From: Balanoglossus misakiensis
Taxonomy: Eukaryota > Hemichordata
Direction of reading: 5' to 3'
DNA: 64,000 bases
NCBI GenBank assembly: GCA_040954595.2
Contig: CM082592.2
Span: forward strand, 10,850,001-10,914,000
The notes below the pieces were generated by a model. It ran no database searches and was not told the DNA's origin. It saw only the letters and a program-made list of their open reading frames with translations. The stretch's first letter is position 1. Each line of letters begins with the position of its first letter. Made by a program: the position numbers and the translations under genes. This document shows, piece after piece, positions 14,401 through 29,031 of this stretch.

Positions 14401-17400
14401 AGCGAATGTGTCTATAATCCTGTTGAATGCTACTGACTCTAGCCTGGTCATAACATGGAATATGGCTATTACTCTTGACGTTCTGGTCATACAATTCAGA
14501 ATCTCAAATGGTGACTGGCAGGATTACGAAACCTACACCAGCGCAAATATAACAGCAACAGTCGAGATAACACAACTAACAGTGAGTTCCAGAGTCGAAA
14601 TCAGGTTCAGAATAGAGATCAGCTTTACTATCAGCTACAGTGCCATCTTTGAGTTCTGGACCTGCGCAGATGGGGAGTTTGGAACTGACTGTGGACCATA
14701 CACGACAGAGGCTCCAATGGTTACAACAGAATCAGTTACTACAGACATCACAACTCCTGTTGCCAAGACTCCAACAGATGCCACCACCATTCCTCATGTG
14801 ATGACAAGTGCAACAACTGAATCTAAGACACAAACAGTGACAACAGAAATGGTTCCCGATGTCACCACTGCTGAGACAACATTGCCACCAATATTAAGTA
14901 CACCAGAGACAGCGAATGTGTCTATAATCTTGTTGAATGCTACGGACACAAGCCTTGTCATTAGATGGAATATGGCTATTACTTTTGATGTTCTGGTCAT
15001 ACAATTCAGAATCTCAAATGGTGACTGGCAAGACTACGAAACCTACACCGGTGCAAATATAACAGCAACAATCGAGATAACACAACTAACAGTGACTTCC
15101 AGAGTCGAAATCAGGTTCAGAATAGAGATCAGTTTTACTATCACTTACAGTGCCATCTTTGAGTTCTGGACCTGTGCAGATGGGCAGTTTGGAACTGACT
15201 GTGGGCCATACACGACAGAAGCACCAATGGTTACAACTGAAGCAGTTACTACAGACATCACAACTCCTGTTGCCAAGACTCCAACAGATGCCACCACGAT
15301 TCCTCTTGAGATGACAAGTGCAACAACTGAATCTAAGCCACCAATGGTAACAACAGAAATGGTTCCCGATGTCACCACTGCTGAGACAACATTGCCACCA
15401 ATATTAAGTACACCAGAGACAGCGAATGTGTCTATAATCTTGTTGAATGCTACGGACACAAGCCTTGTCATTAGATGGAATATGGCTATTACTTTTGATG
15501 TTCTGGTCATACAATTCAGAATCTCAAATGGTGACTGGCAAGACTACGAAACCTACACCGGTGCAAATATAACAGCAACAATCGAGATAACACAACTAAC
15601 AGTGAGTACCAGAGTCGAAATCAGGTTCAGAATAGAGATCACTTTTACTATCACTTACAGTGCCATCTTTGAGTTCTGGACCTGTGCAGATGGGCAGTTT
15701 GGAACTGACTGTGGGCCATACACGACAGAAGCACCAATGGTTACAACTGAAGCAGTTACTACAGACATCACAACTCCTGTTGCCAAGACTCCAACAGATG
15801 CCACCACGATTCCTCTTGAGATGACAAGTGCAACAACTGAATCTAAGCCACCAATGGTAACAACAGAAATGGTTCCCGATGCCACCACTGCTGAGACAAC
15901 ATTGCCACCAATATTAAGTACACCAGACACAGCGAATGTGTCTATAATCTTGTTGAATGCTACTGACTCTAGCCTGGTCATTACATGGAATCTGGCTATT
16001 ACTTTTGATGTTCTGGTCATACAATTCAGAATCTCAAATGGTGACTGGCAAGACTACGAAACCTACACCAGCGCAAATATAACAGCAACAGTCGAGATAA
16101 CACAACTAACAGTGAGTTCCAGAGTCGAAATCAGGTTCAGAATAGAGATCAGTTTTACTATCACTTACAGTGCCATCTTTGAGTTCTGGACGTGTGCAAA
16201 TGGGCAGTATGGAACTGACTGTGGGCCATACACGACAGAAGCACCAATGGTTACAACAGAATCAGTGACTACAGACACCACAACTCCTGTTGCCAAGACT
16301 CCAATCGATGCTTCCACCATTCCTCATGTGATGACAAGTTCAACAACTGAATCTAAGACACAAACAGTGACAACAGAAATGGTTCCCGATGTGACCACTG
16401 CTGAGACAACATTGCCACCAATATTAAGTACACCAGAGACAGCGAATGTGTCTATAATCCTGTTGAATGCTACTGACACTAGCCTGGTCATTAGATGGAA
16501 TATGGCTATTACTTTTGATGTTCTGGTCATACAATTCAGAATCTCAAATGGTGACTGGCAAGACTATGAAAGCTACACTAGCGCAAATATAACAGCAACA
16601 ATCGAGATAACACAACTAACAGTGAGTACCAGAGTCGAAATCAGGTTCAGAATAGAGATCAGTTTTACTATCACTTACAGTGCCATCTTTGAGTTCTGGA
16701 CCTGCGCAAATGGGCAGTTTGGAACTGACTGTGGGCCATACACGACAGAGGCACCGATGGTAACAACAGAATCAGTTACTACAGACACCACAACCCCTGT
16801 TGCCAAGACTCCAACAGATGCCACCAGCATTCCTCCTGAGATGACAAGTGCAACAACCAAACCTAAGACATCGACCGTAACCACACAGGTGGTTCCAGAT
16901 GTCACCACTGCTGAGACAACATTGCCACCAATATTAAGTACACCAGAGACAGCGAATGTGTCTCTAGTTCTGTTAAATGCTACTGACACTAGCCTGGTCA
17001 TTACATGGAATATGGCTATAACTTTTGATGTTCTGGTCATACAATTCAGAATATCAAATGGTGACTGGCAAGACTATGAAACCTACATCAGTTCAAATAT
17101 AACAGCGACAGTCGAGATAACGAGCCTAGCAATGAGTTCTAGAGTGGAGATAAGATTCAGAATAGAGATCAGTTTTACTGTCACTTACAGCGCCATCTTT
17201 GAGTTCTGGACCTGCGCAGATGGGGAGTTTGGAAATGACTGTGGCCCATACACGACAGAGGTACCAATGGTTACAACAGAATCAGTTACTACAGACATCA
17301 CAACTCCTGTTGCCACAACTCTTGCACCTCAAACTCCAACTGAAGCCACAACCATTCCCCCTAAGATGACAAGTGCACCAATAGTAACAACTCCAAAGAT

Positions 17401-19364
17401 AGAACCAGCTACTACAAGCGTCACGGCTTCAACGCCGACAACCAGTGTGCCAAAAACTCCAAGTGACGTTGAAACTACCCGTGTTGAGTCGACAGTAGCA
17501 ATAGTGTCACCTACACCAGAAACAGCAAATGTTTCTATGGTGCTTCTAAACGCAACTGACACTAGTTTAACCATCACATGGGATTTGGCTATTACGTTTG
17601 ATGTACTCGTCATACAGATCAGATTAGGAAATGGTGACTGGCAGGATTATGAAACCTACACCAGCGCAAATATAACAGCAACAATCGAGATAACACAACT
17701 AACAGTGAGTTCCAGAGTGGAAATCAGGTTCAGAATAGAGATCAGTTTTACTATCACTTACAGTGCCATCTTTGAGTTCTGGACGTGTGCAGATGGGGAG
17801 TTCGGAACTGACTGTGGACCATACACGACAGAGGCTCCAATGCTAACAACTGAATCAGTTACTACAGACATCACATCTTCAATTCCGACAACAGCTGTCC
17901 AAACATTCCAGCCTTTCCCAACAGCAGAAAGTGTTGATATTACCATAGTTCTCGTCGTGGCAACAAATGATTCGTTGACAGTGAGTTGGAGGGTTAATTT
18001 CGAATTACATTACGTTGTTGTCCAAGTCAGGGTAAGGGTACGTGGATTCATTGTGAAGCGAGCTATTCCAGATGACGGCAGTTGGTACAATGCAACGTTT
18101 ACAGATGGTAGTGCAAGCCAAGCAGTTGTCCGAGATCTAGAGTCAAATGTTCTCTATGATACAAGGCTATTGTTCATCTATGGCGATTATTCCACATACA
18201 GTACTCCTCAAGTGTTCAAGACTTGTGAGACAGGCGACGATGATCCAGACTGTGGCATAGGTATGTTAACTGTTTTCCTTTTGTTGCTTATTTGGAACAC
18301 TCTGCAGAAATATCTTATTTCCAGGTTCATACATGTTATCAAATGACAGCTGAGCAAAATCTTCTTTTCATTGCATTCTATGAAATTCTAAGCTTTATCA
18401 TTTTGTTTTCATTCTAATCAGTTGTTTTGACAACAGTGGAATCTCTTCAGCCAACTGAAGTTCCTACACCATCTGGTAAGTTTTCGTCTGATTTACAAGC
18501 AACACATTGAAGGTGGTTGATATAACATTCAAAGTTATGCAGCTGTTGCTGACACTGATACACATTGGAGTAGCTTGGATATGTCAGAGGATTTCACAAC
18601 CTTAATTTAGGAAAATAAACTAAGCAAACTTTAAGGTATTTGCGTATTACATTTATGTTTCCTAGGCTTGACAACCACACTCATCGTCGCCATAATTGCT
18701 GGTGGTTTGGCTGTCCTGCTCACCATCTCTACAGTGATATACTTCATCTGCCACAAACGGTAAGTGCTGTTTCAAGCTGAGTATTACGGACATTTAGTTG
18801 TTGGATTGAAGAATGTCTGGTTTGTGTATTGTGGTATTGAGTGTTCGATAGTAGCAGCAATAATTATGGGGGAAGAACATGCAACTACTTGATGGAAATT
18901 CTTAAGATTTGTGGGAATGTTGTATATCTTTAAATGGTGAACTCCAGGTAAATGTTGCTCTACTCGAGGAATGTTATAGGTGTGTTAGCATTGCTGATAT
19001 GTAAATATAACTGACTCGTCAAACTCATCCGGTCAGTCGCCCTACACCAAGTAGTGAACACGACATGTGTCAACGTCTATAATATGCAAATACAATAATC
19101 TATGCAAAAACATTGCTTGGTTTCAACAGAAGAGAAGGAAAGCTCCCGCTACGACCAGAGGCATTCATAGATGAGGGAACAGAACCAGCTCACGTTTACG
19201 TACACGACTACGACCTCGAGTCTGAGGAGACGACAAGGATGAAAGGCGAATCATCTAGTTCTGGGAGTGATTTAAGGAAGGAACTTAAGGACAGTGAAAG
19301 TTCAGCATCAGCCGAAAGTGATGAAAATATCACTCGATACAATGTCATGTACAAGTATAAATAG
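17..19364 (+). CDS. Mucin-like transmembrane protein with tandem VWD-C8-TIL modules and FN3-like repeats (5' end outside window)
   Basis: The 3' part of a large gene; 3,911 residues are encoded here and all exon phases agree. Repeated exons of unit 1 are 17-216 (TIL), 344-524 (EGF/VWC-like), 627-841, 946-1056 and 1171-1326 (VWD, ending in CGLCG), then 1487-1631 and 1761-1934 (C8). Units 2-4 repeat this. The fifth module uses 8242-8441, 8564-8744, 8893-9107, 9355-9462, 9987-10142, 11687-11837 and 11971-12150. Next come 12413-12618 (TIL), 12768-12945 (EGF-like), 13194-18260 (Thr-rich with ten FN3-like modules), 18437-18475, 18666-18759 (hydrophobic segment [14 protein letters not shown] followed by a basic HKR stop-transfer) and 19130-19364 (78-residue acidic, Ser-rich tail ending in TAG). 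VWD shows [11 protein letters not shown] and the Cys pattern of zonadhesin, FCGBP and tectorin-type proteins. Many NxS/T sites suggest heavy glycosylation. A type I cell-surface adhesion or mucin role is inferred; no named orthologue is claimed. Confidence 0.88.
9611..9716. repeat. Pentanucleotide microsatellite TACTG/TAATG
   Basis: About twenty head-to-tail 5-bp units in the 524-bp intron 9463-9986. The first five are TACTG, most later ones TAATG, with a return to TACTG at the end. Confidence 0.95.
10210..10236. repeat. Homopolymer junction T15-G12
   Basis: Fifteen T followed directly by twelve G at the start of the long intron 10143-11686. Length is likely polymorphic and hard to sequence accurately. 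Confidence 0.9.
11148..11340 (+). pseudogene. Vestigial TIL-domain exon inside an intron
   Basis: In intron 10143-11686, after a plausible acceptor ending at 11147, one frame reads [20 protein letters not shown], a typical TIL start. Near 11228-11240 the homology moves to another frame ([12 protein letters not shown]), meets an in-frame TAG at 11273-11275, then continues [20 protein letters not shown] to 11336. The Cys spacing matches the live TIL exons at 8242 and 12413. One frameshift, one stop and no good donor after 11340 mean it cannot be used as a normal coding exon. It lies between the VWD CGLCG exon and the C8 exon, which is not the usual place for a TIL. Confidence 0.85.
11548..11650 (+). 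pseudogene. Possible decayed VWD (CGLCG-type) exon
   Basis: After an AG at 11546-11547, one frame reads [20 protein letters not shown] and then [11 protein letters not shown]. It aligns weakly with the live exon starting RLITDFG at 9987: R(I/L)(V/I)T, (T/S)W, a beta-strand-like stretch, then T..C. CGLCG is not preserved. With the vestigial TIL just upstream, this would be the tail of a whole degenerate module. The similarity is low and could be chance. Confidence 0.35.
13258..18250 (+). repeat. Ten FN3-like modules in one exon, seven on an exact 510-bp pitch
   Basis: The marker ATATTAAGTACACCAGA starts at 13871, 14381, 14891, 15401, 15911, 16421 and 16931, every 510 bp (170 codons). A diverged module precedes (about 13258-13560), another follows after 573 bp (about 17511), and a last, most diverged one spans about 17925-18240. 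Each module has an FN3-like core: N(V/A)S, a central [41 protein letters not shown]. It is followed by a second Cys in [10 protein letters not shown] and a Thr/Ser/Pro linker rich in O-glycosylation candidates. The FN3 assignment rests on strand pattern and the conserved W and Y, not on a search. Confidence 0.9.
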
Positions 19365-19973
19365 ATTCATGTAGACCTACTACACATAACTAATTTATAT
19401 TCCCCTATTTACGTTGTCCACAGTACAGAACTGTTCAAAACAGTTCGTATACATGTATGTGTGAACGCCACTATGTATACTCGTATGTATATAAGTCGTT
19501 ATATCAAATTAATGATAGAAATTCAAATTTGATTCATATTTAAACGAAGAATATTTGTTAAATGACAAAAAATCACTCAGTATATTTGTCGAGATTGTGA
19601 TTAATAGTTTCAGTTCACACTTGCCCGTTAGACGGGTGTCTTAAATAATGAATTTGCCTTAGTTTTGCCCCCATGATGACATTACTGGATTATCAGTGTT
19701 TATCGTAGCCATGAAAATACTGGTAACTTAAAGTACTAGTAAAATGCATTTTATTGTGAATTTGTGAGCATCGAAGCTAATGTATATACTCAAAGTTCAA
19801 AACATACAAATGTTGGTCATTTTGAACACATTTATCACGAGTAATAATCAGGCTAAAACTTATTTTGATTATTTTATTTTAAATATTGCATACAACGTTG
19901 CTACAGTATTACTATTATGATGCTTTAAATTTGCTATTGTTACTCTCTACATAAGTGGCATACATTGCGTGTT

Positions 19974-20033
19974 ACAGTATTAACTAATACAGTATTAACT
20001 GATACAGTATTAAATAATACAGTATTACAACAC
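19974..20033. repeat. 15-bp tandem repeat, four copies
   Basis: Four successive units begin ACAGTATTA at 19974, 19989, 20004 and 20019, with small changes in the second half. It lies in the presumed 3' UTR. Confidence 0.85.
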
Positions 20034-20491
20034 AGGAACCCCACTCAACGTACAGATTGGCGTTTACAGTATTTGATCAGTTACCATGTCTGCAAAGTCA
20101 TGAAAAGTATATTGTTCAACAACAAGTCTGCATTTCTAATCTGGGTCAGAAAAGTTCCGTGGTCACCTAAAGATCAGCTTGATATTTCGAGATGAATCAC
20201 TTGCATAATAATTACATATAATAATGTTTCTGTTGAAAGCATCATTTAATAACAAGCAATTGGTAATATTCAGTAGCAATTAATTATTCAGAGTATTTCA
20301 GCGTATTTCAAATTAATTTGCTGTTGTCGCATATTGATGATTATTCCACTTTGTATATAAAGACATGGTATTATTGTAGTCGCAGGAAAGAAGTTTAGAT
20401 TATTTTTCATTTGTATATACATTTACACATTTTGCCAATTTATTGGATATATTTATATTAACATGTAAGGTCATCGTATTTCCTAACAATT

Positions 20492-20497
20492 AATAAA
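20492..20497 (+). terminator. PolyA signal of the mucin-like gene
   Basis: AATAAA about 1.1 kb after the stop codon, the first clear hexamer in the right orientation that I noticed. Cleavage would fall near 20510-20530. Confidence 0.5.
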
Positions 20498-20871
20498 ACA
20501 CTATTTTCAATGACAAAACAATTGCAGTTGTCATGAATTCGATTTTGAATTAATTTTCTGTTAGTATTTATTCATTACAGCATTATTTGCACATAAAATC
20601 TCCTTTAAAAGTTAGTGAAGTTAGTTTATTCTTCTTCTGTATTTTAAATAAACCAGAAAGGAAAAAAGGTGAGCGTTACGAATTCGGGTTTATCTCTCTG
20701 AATGAAAAAGAAGATGGTCTCGTCGTAAATGTCTGCCCCTCAATTGACGAAGGTAGACAGAAGTTTTGGTTACCAGAGTAACGAGATTTTCCACTCGAAT
20801 CTTACGAGATGGCGCAGAGTGCCCTCTCCAGTAAATAATACATGGCTCATATTCACTTGCAGACAAATAAC

Positions 20872-20877
20872 TTTATT
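20872..20877 (-). terminator. PolyA signal of the GH9 gene
   Basis: The plus strand reads TTTATT, i.e. AATAAA on the minus strand, about 200 bp after the GH9 stop at 21080-21082. The two convergent genes therefore end within a few hundred bases of each other. Confidence 0.65.
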
Positions 20878-21079
20878 GATAATCACCCGATACTAAAGCA
20901 ATGGATACAATAAAACTTAACAGTTATTGCGGCAACCTGATGGTTCGTGGATAAATAAATACTACATTGACGTCATTCCAATTCCATAACACCAAAAATG
21001 AAATCGCGGGAATATCTCGCAGTCTGTGTACCTTTACGTAAAGCAAATGGTTATATCGTCTATCAAATCCTTTTCCGGT

Positions 21080-24690
<3,611 letters not shown>

Positions 24691-24785
24691 GATCTACGCA
24701 CAACGCGTGTCCCACTTTTTTAAAAGTCTGTACGGGTGTTAAGACTTTGCAGTTGTCTTAACGAACAACGTTTGCTTCGAATGAC

Positions 24786-24800
24786 GGCCCTTATATATAC
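24786..24800 (-). promoter_or_regulatory. TATA box of the GH9 gene
   Basis: The minus strand reads GGTATATATAAGGGCC, about 100 bp upstream of the start codon at 24690. This predicts transcription starting near 24760 and a short 5' UTR. Confidence 0.7.
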
Positions 24801-26806
24801 CCACCTTCGCGGCGAGACGTCATTTGAATAAAAATAGGGCGCATCGTTTTTCCGTTTCTTTGTTCTTTTATTGACATTTTTCCCACTGTGAATTCTGGTT
24901 TTTCGTTGAAGCACCCAATAAAATGTGTTGTTTGGCGCCCGCGCTGGAGTCTTTTTTTTCACGTCAAGGGCACTAAATCTGTGATTTGTTTCATATATGA
25001 TTTCTTATATCAATAAAACCGCATGAAAATTCGCTCCCCTTGTGCGATGAAAGGGGCATAATATTAATAAACCCTGGTTTGAAAATGTCCTCCGCTGAAT
25101 GATTGCCCACGTTTTGCACGCGCCGTTAAAGAATATCTCATCGAAATTCAGAAATGTCCTGGAAAAAATACACAGGATTTGCAGTAGTTTACGACTAATT
25201 TCAAAGCATGTTGACATCATCATTTATGCAACCCCAGGCTCTTGTCTGTGTCTGCGTCAAAGAAGTGCTTGGATTCAAGTACAGGGTTAAGAAAACGGAC
25301 AGTAATCTTCATTCGAGAGATGTCTTACTTGACGGTATCCTTGTGAGGAGTATGGAACAGAAGTTGAAACACCCGACATCAATTTTAGTTGTTGTTCGGG
25401 CAGTAGACAGTGTGGACAGGATTGAAAGACAATTTCGTTTCTTATGTTTTGCCCGTTATTTTGTTTTGGTTTGTCTTAACAGTGACATCAGCAGTTTTTA
25501 CGAAGAGACAGATTGTATGTGACCTGTTGCTATCTAGCTGACGACACACCGAAAAAGAAGTCAAGACATGTAACAGCCCAAAATCTAATACATGTATCTG
25601 GTCGTCATTATGGAACTCTGTCATCATAACTTTAATTGCAATGTAATCTAATTTTCTCTCGCGGCAATTTCCCTCATTTATGCCTAATGTTCAACAGGAT
25701 AAGGCTATCAAGTTTAATTAATGTTTACAAAGGCGACCATTCAAAGCTAGATTAGATTTCGACCTACTGCTCATAATTGGTTTTGAAGTTTTCTATCTAT
25801 TAGCGCGTCAAAAGTAAACGGTGTGATAAAACATCGCAAAAAGTGGCGGCTAGATTTAATAATACTGGTCGATACAATGTACCGGAAAAAGGTACTCGTT
25901 CTTGAGCCTGAAGGTTACTGTGGACTAATTTCCCTAATTTCGTTTTGTCATAAATCTCTTTAGTATTTTAAAGACCGTTGGAATTGTTGTTCCCTGACTC
26001 GGAGGAAACCTTATGACCGAAAAATCGACATTATAGCAAATTTATACTTCTATACCAGTAGATTCGGTAGGTGGGCACTGGAATCTGATTCTTGTCATCC
26101 GTTTATAGTCTTGTTTTTTTGCTGTGACGTCCTTTGCATGACGTCATTATGGCCTCGTTGTGGTCTGTCTTTCCGAGATAACAATAATCAGATTGTTACA
26201 AAAACAATATTTGAGTAAATTCGTTTTTTTCTCTGCTTTTGATGAGAAGTGAACGTGGTCATCAAAATGTTCTTTTGATAGTTAAAGAAATTCAAATACT
26301 GACGAGCGTATTTTTGGACCACTTTTAAGAGATTTTTTATCGTTACGATTATGACTGCCATTTTTAGGATTTCTTGAACTCTTGGAATTGTGTGCATGCA
26401 GTAAGTGTAAATGTCACCGCAGCCTTTGAAGAGGACCTGAACATTTGATGAAAAATCGGAACAAGTACCCTCGACAGAAAGAACCCCGGGGAGCTTTAAT
26501 ATCCGGAAAGCGAACCAATAAATAACGCATTAAATATAACAGTTAACTAACATGAGGCTGCTCATAACTGCTCTTTTATGGCCTGGTTTTTGCATTTGTT
26601 AAACTCGCCTTTAAAAGTTGATGACCTGTCAAACTGTGCGAGCAATGGTGTGTTAACAGTTGTGTATAATTCCCGTTGGCGTTTTTGCCCTCTGACTATA
26701 CATCTACATTTTGTGATGACAAATGCCTTAGGAGCGACCCACCTGTAGATAAATCTTTTCACCTCACAGTATTTTTTTGCACCGATTACTTTTAGTTCGG
26801 TACTTT
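24801..26806. other. Intergenic region with CRE-like sites
   Basis: No supported gene. A 104-codon frame at 25208-25522 has no recognisable features. A TGACGTC at 26124 and a TTTGCATGACGTCAT cluster at about 26133-26147 (octamer-like plus CRE) could be an enhancer or promoter, but no exon follows clearly. Confidence 0.4.
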
Positions 26807-26973
26807 TTCACTTTGGCAAGTCTGAATACGAAGTGCTCAGCAGAGAGAAAGATAAACTCGCTAAAACCGTGTCTTTCCATCCGCATGACCAACCAAGGAG
26901 CGAAAAAGTCGTTATTCAGGCCGTAATAAAACGTTTTTGTCGCCGAGGAGTGAATAAAGAACGGTCAGATCGT

Positions 26974-27070
26974 TGCGGTGCAGGGAACTCTTATTTGCAC
27001 CGCAGCGGTGCGAACTCTTATTTGCACCACTGCGGTGCAAATAAGAGTTCACCGCTGCGGTGCAAATAAG
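26974..27070. repeat. Rearranged hairpin cluster of array unit 1
   Basis: Repeated GCACCGC / GCGGTGC arms in several partial palindromes: 26999-27011, about 27016-27046 and 27049-27070. One arm has a mismatch (CACCAC) and two have lost the flanking ATTTG or CAAAT. Confidence 0.8.
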
Positions 27071-27539
27071 ATCATTGTAGTTATGCTGCAATATAGTGCG
27101 GTAAATTTCCAACTTTTTCGACTACAAATCCTGATGGCGAAGGGTTCAGGAAGGCTAGCCTTTTACCTGAAGGTGTCAACTGATGTTGGTTCGAGACCAC
27201 TTTTTTTTATTTCTTTTTTTTGTGAGAACTTTTAACAACATTATCATATAGTTTTTATCATTTTCATAAATCCAATTCATTTCAATATCTACGCTGCGTT
27301 TTTTATCTGTCGGGTATAAGAAACATGCAGGGAAACTTGGTCATTTTTTGTCGCGGTTCACTTTGGCAAGTCTGAGTACGAAGTGCTCAGCAGAGAGAAA
27401 GATAAACTCGCTAAAACCGTGTCTTTCCATCCGCATGACCAACCAAGGAGCGAAAAAGTCGTTATTCAGGCCGTAATAAAACGTTTTTGTCGCCGAGGAG
27501 TGAATAAAGAACGGTCAGATCGTTGCGGTGCAGGGAACT

Positions 27540-27596
27540 CTTATTTGCACCGCAGCGGTGCAAATAAGAATTTGCACCGCTGCGGTGCAAATAAGA
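27540..27596. repeat. Hairpin pair of array unit 2
   Basis: 27540-27568 is a perfect 29-bp palindrome around a central A: CTTATTTGCACCGC, one base, then GCGGTGCAAATAAG. A second copy follows at once (27569-27596) with a slightly shorter left arm and a central T. Each could extrude as a 14-bp stem with almost no loop. Confidence 0.92.
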
Positions 27597-28067
27597 TCAT
27601 TGGAGTTATGCTGCAATATAGTGCGGAAAATTCCGACTTTTTCGAGTACAAATCCTGATGGCGAATGGTTCAGGAAGGCTAGCCTTTTACCTGAAGGTGT
27701 CAACTGATGTTGGTTCGAGACCACTTTTTTTTCTATTTCTTTTTTTTTGTGAGAACTTTTAACAACATTATCATATAGTTTTTATCATTTTCATAAATCC
27801 AATTCATTTCAATATCTACGCTGCGTTTTTTATCTGTCGGGTATAAGAAACATGCAGGGAAACTTGGTCATTTTTTTGTCGCGGTTCACTTTGGCAAGTC
27901 TGAGTACGAAGTGCACAGCAGAGAGAAAGATAAACTCGCGAAAACCGTGTCTTTCCATCCGCATGACCAACCAAGGAGCGAAAAAGTCGTTATTTAGGCC
28001 GTAATAAAACGTTTTTGTCGCCGAGGAGTGAATAAAGAACGGTCAGATCGTTGCGGTGCAGGGAACT

Positions 28068-28123
28068 CTTATTTGCACCGCTGCGGTGCAAATAAGAATT
28101 TGCACCGCTGCGGTGCAAATAAG
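28068..28123. repeat. Hairpin pair of array unit 3
   Basis: Same structure as in unit 2: a perfect 29-bp palindrome at 28068-28096 and a second at about 28097-28123, both with a central T. Confidence 0.92.
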
Positions 28124-28596
28124 ATCATTGGAGTTATGCTGCAATATAGTGCGGAAAATTCCGACTTTTTCGAGTACAAATCCTGATGGCGAAGGGTTCA
28201 GGAAGGCTAGCCTTTTACCTGAAGGTGTCAACTGATGTTGGTTCGAGACCACTTTTTTTTTTATTTCTTTTTTTTGTGAGAACTTTTAACAACATTATCA
28301 TATAGTTTTTATCATTTTCATAAATCCAATTCATTTCAATATCTACGCTGCGTTTTTTTATCTGTCGGGTATAAGAAACATGCAGGGAAACTTGGTCATT
28401 TTTTGTCGCGGTTCACTTTGGCAAGTCTGAGTACGAAGTGCTCAGCAGAGAGAAAGATAAACTCGCTAAAACCGTGTCTTTCCATCCGCATGACCAACCA
28501 AGGAGCGAAAAAGTCGTTATTTAGGCCGTAATAAAACGTTTTTGTCGCCGAGGAGTGAATAAAGAACGGTCAGATCGTTGCGGTGCAGGGAACTCT

Positions 28597-28623
28597 CATT
28601 TGCACCGCTGCGGTGCAAATAAG
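28597..28623. repeat. Single hairpin of array unit 4
   Basis: Only one palindrome is present; its left flank carries C instead of T (CTCATTTGCACC). This unit is exactly 28 bp shorter than unit 3, matching the loss of one hairpin. Confidence 0.92.
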
Positions 28624-29031
28624 ATCATTGGAGTTATGCTGCAATATAGTGCGGAAAATTCCGACTTTTTCGAGTACAAATCCTGATGGCGAAGGGTTCA
28701 GGAAGGCTAGCCTTTTACCTGAAGGTGTCAACTGATGTTGGTTCGAGACCACTTTTTTTTCTATTTCTTTTTTTTGTGAGAACTTTTAACAACATTATCA
28801 TATAGTTTTTATCATTTTCATAAATCCAATTCATTTCAATATCTACGCTGCGTTTTTTATCTGTCGGGTATAAGAAACATGCAGGGAAACTTGGTCATTT
28901 TTTGTCGCGGTTCACTTTGGCAAGTCTGAGTACGAAGTGCTCAGCAGAGAGAAAGATAAACTCGCTAAAACCGTGTCTTTCCATCCGCATGACCAACCAA
29001 GGAGCGAAAAAGTCGTTATAGAAAAAGACAG

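Larger units (their letters stand above)
19365..20510 (+). other. 3' UTR of the mucin-like gene
   Basis: AT-rich sequence after the stop at 19362-19364, with no convincing coding. A usable AATAAA lies at 20492-20497. It includes four copies of a 15-bp repeat at 19974-20033. Confidence 0.6.
26807..29019. repeat. Tandem array of ~527-bp units containing hairpins
   Basis: The marker CTTTGGCAAG starts at 26811, 27361, 27889, 28416 and 28915, giving four full units of 550, 528, 527 and 499 bp and a fifth broken at about 29019. Units are nearly identical. Length differences are largely explained by the number of a 28-29 bp palindromic sub-repeat: two in units 2 and 3, one in unit 4, a rearranged set in unit 1. 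Poly-T tracts vary by a base or two. Short open frames in the units contain alternating palindrome translations and are not convincing genes. Confidence 0.95.

Noticed and set aside
14125-17946. Series of similar 68-142 codon open frames on the minus strand through the FN3 array
   Set aside because: They recur with the 510-bp repeat and are antisense to a long, phase-consistent exon; low stop density on the opposite strand explains them.
20587-20781. 64-codon frame with charged, protein-like sequence after the mucin gene
   Set aside because: No promoter or acceptor with a good partner; it lies past the mucin polyA signal and no family is recognised.
26833-27069. Open frames in the 527-bp array (start LSREKDKLAK)
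   Set aside because: They begin at a non-ATG codon, run into the palindromes and differ in frame between units; no splice or polyA support.
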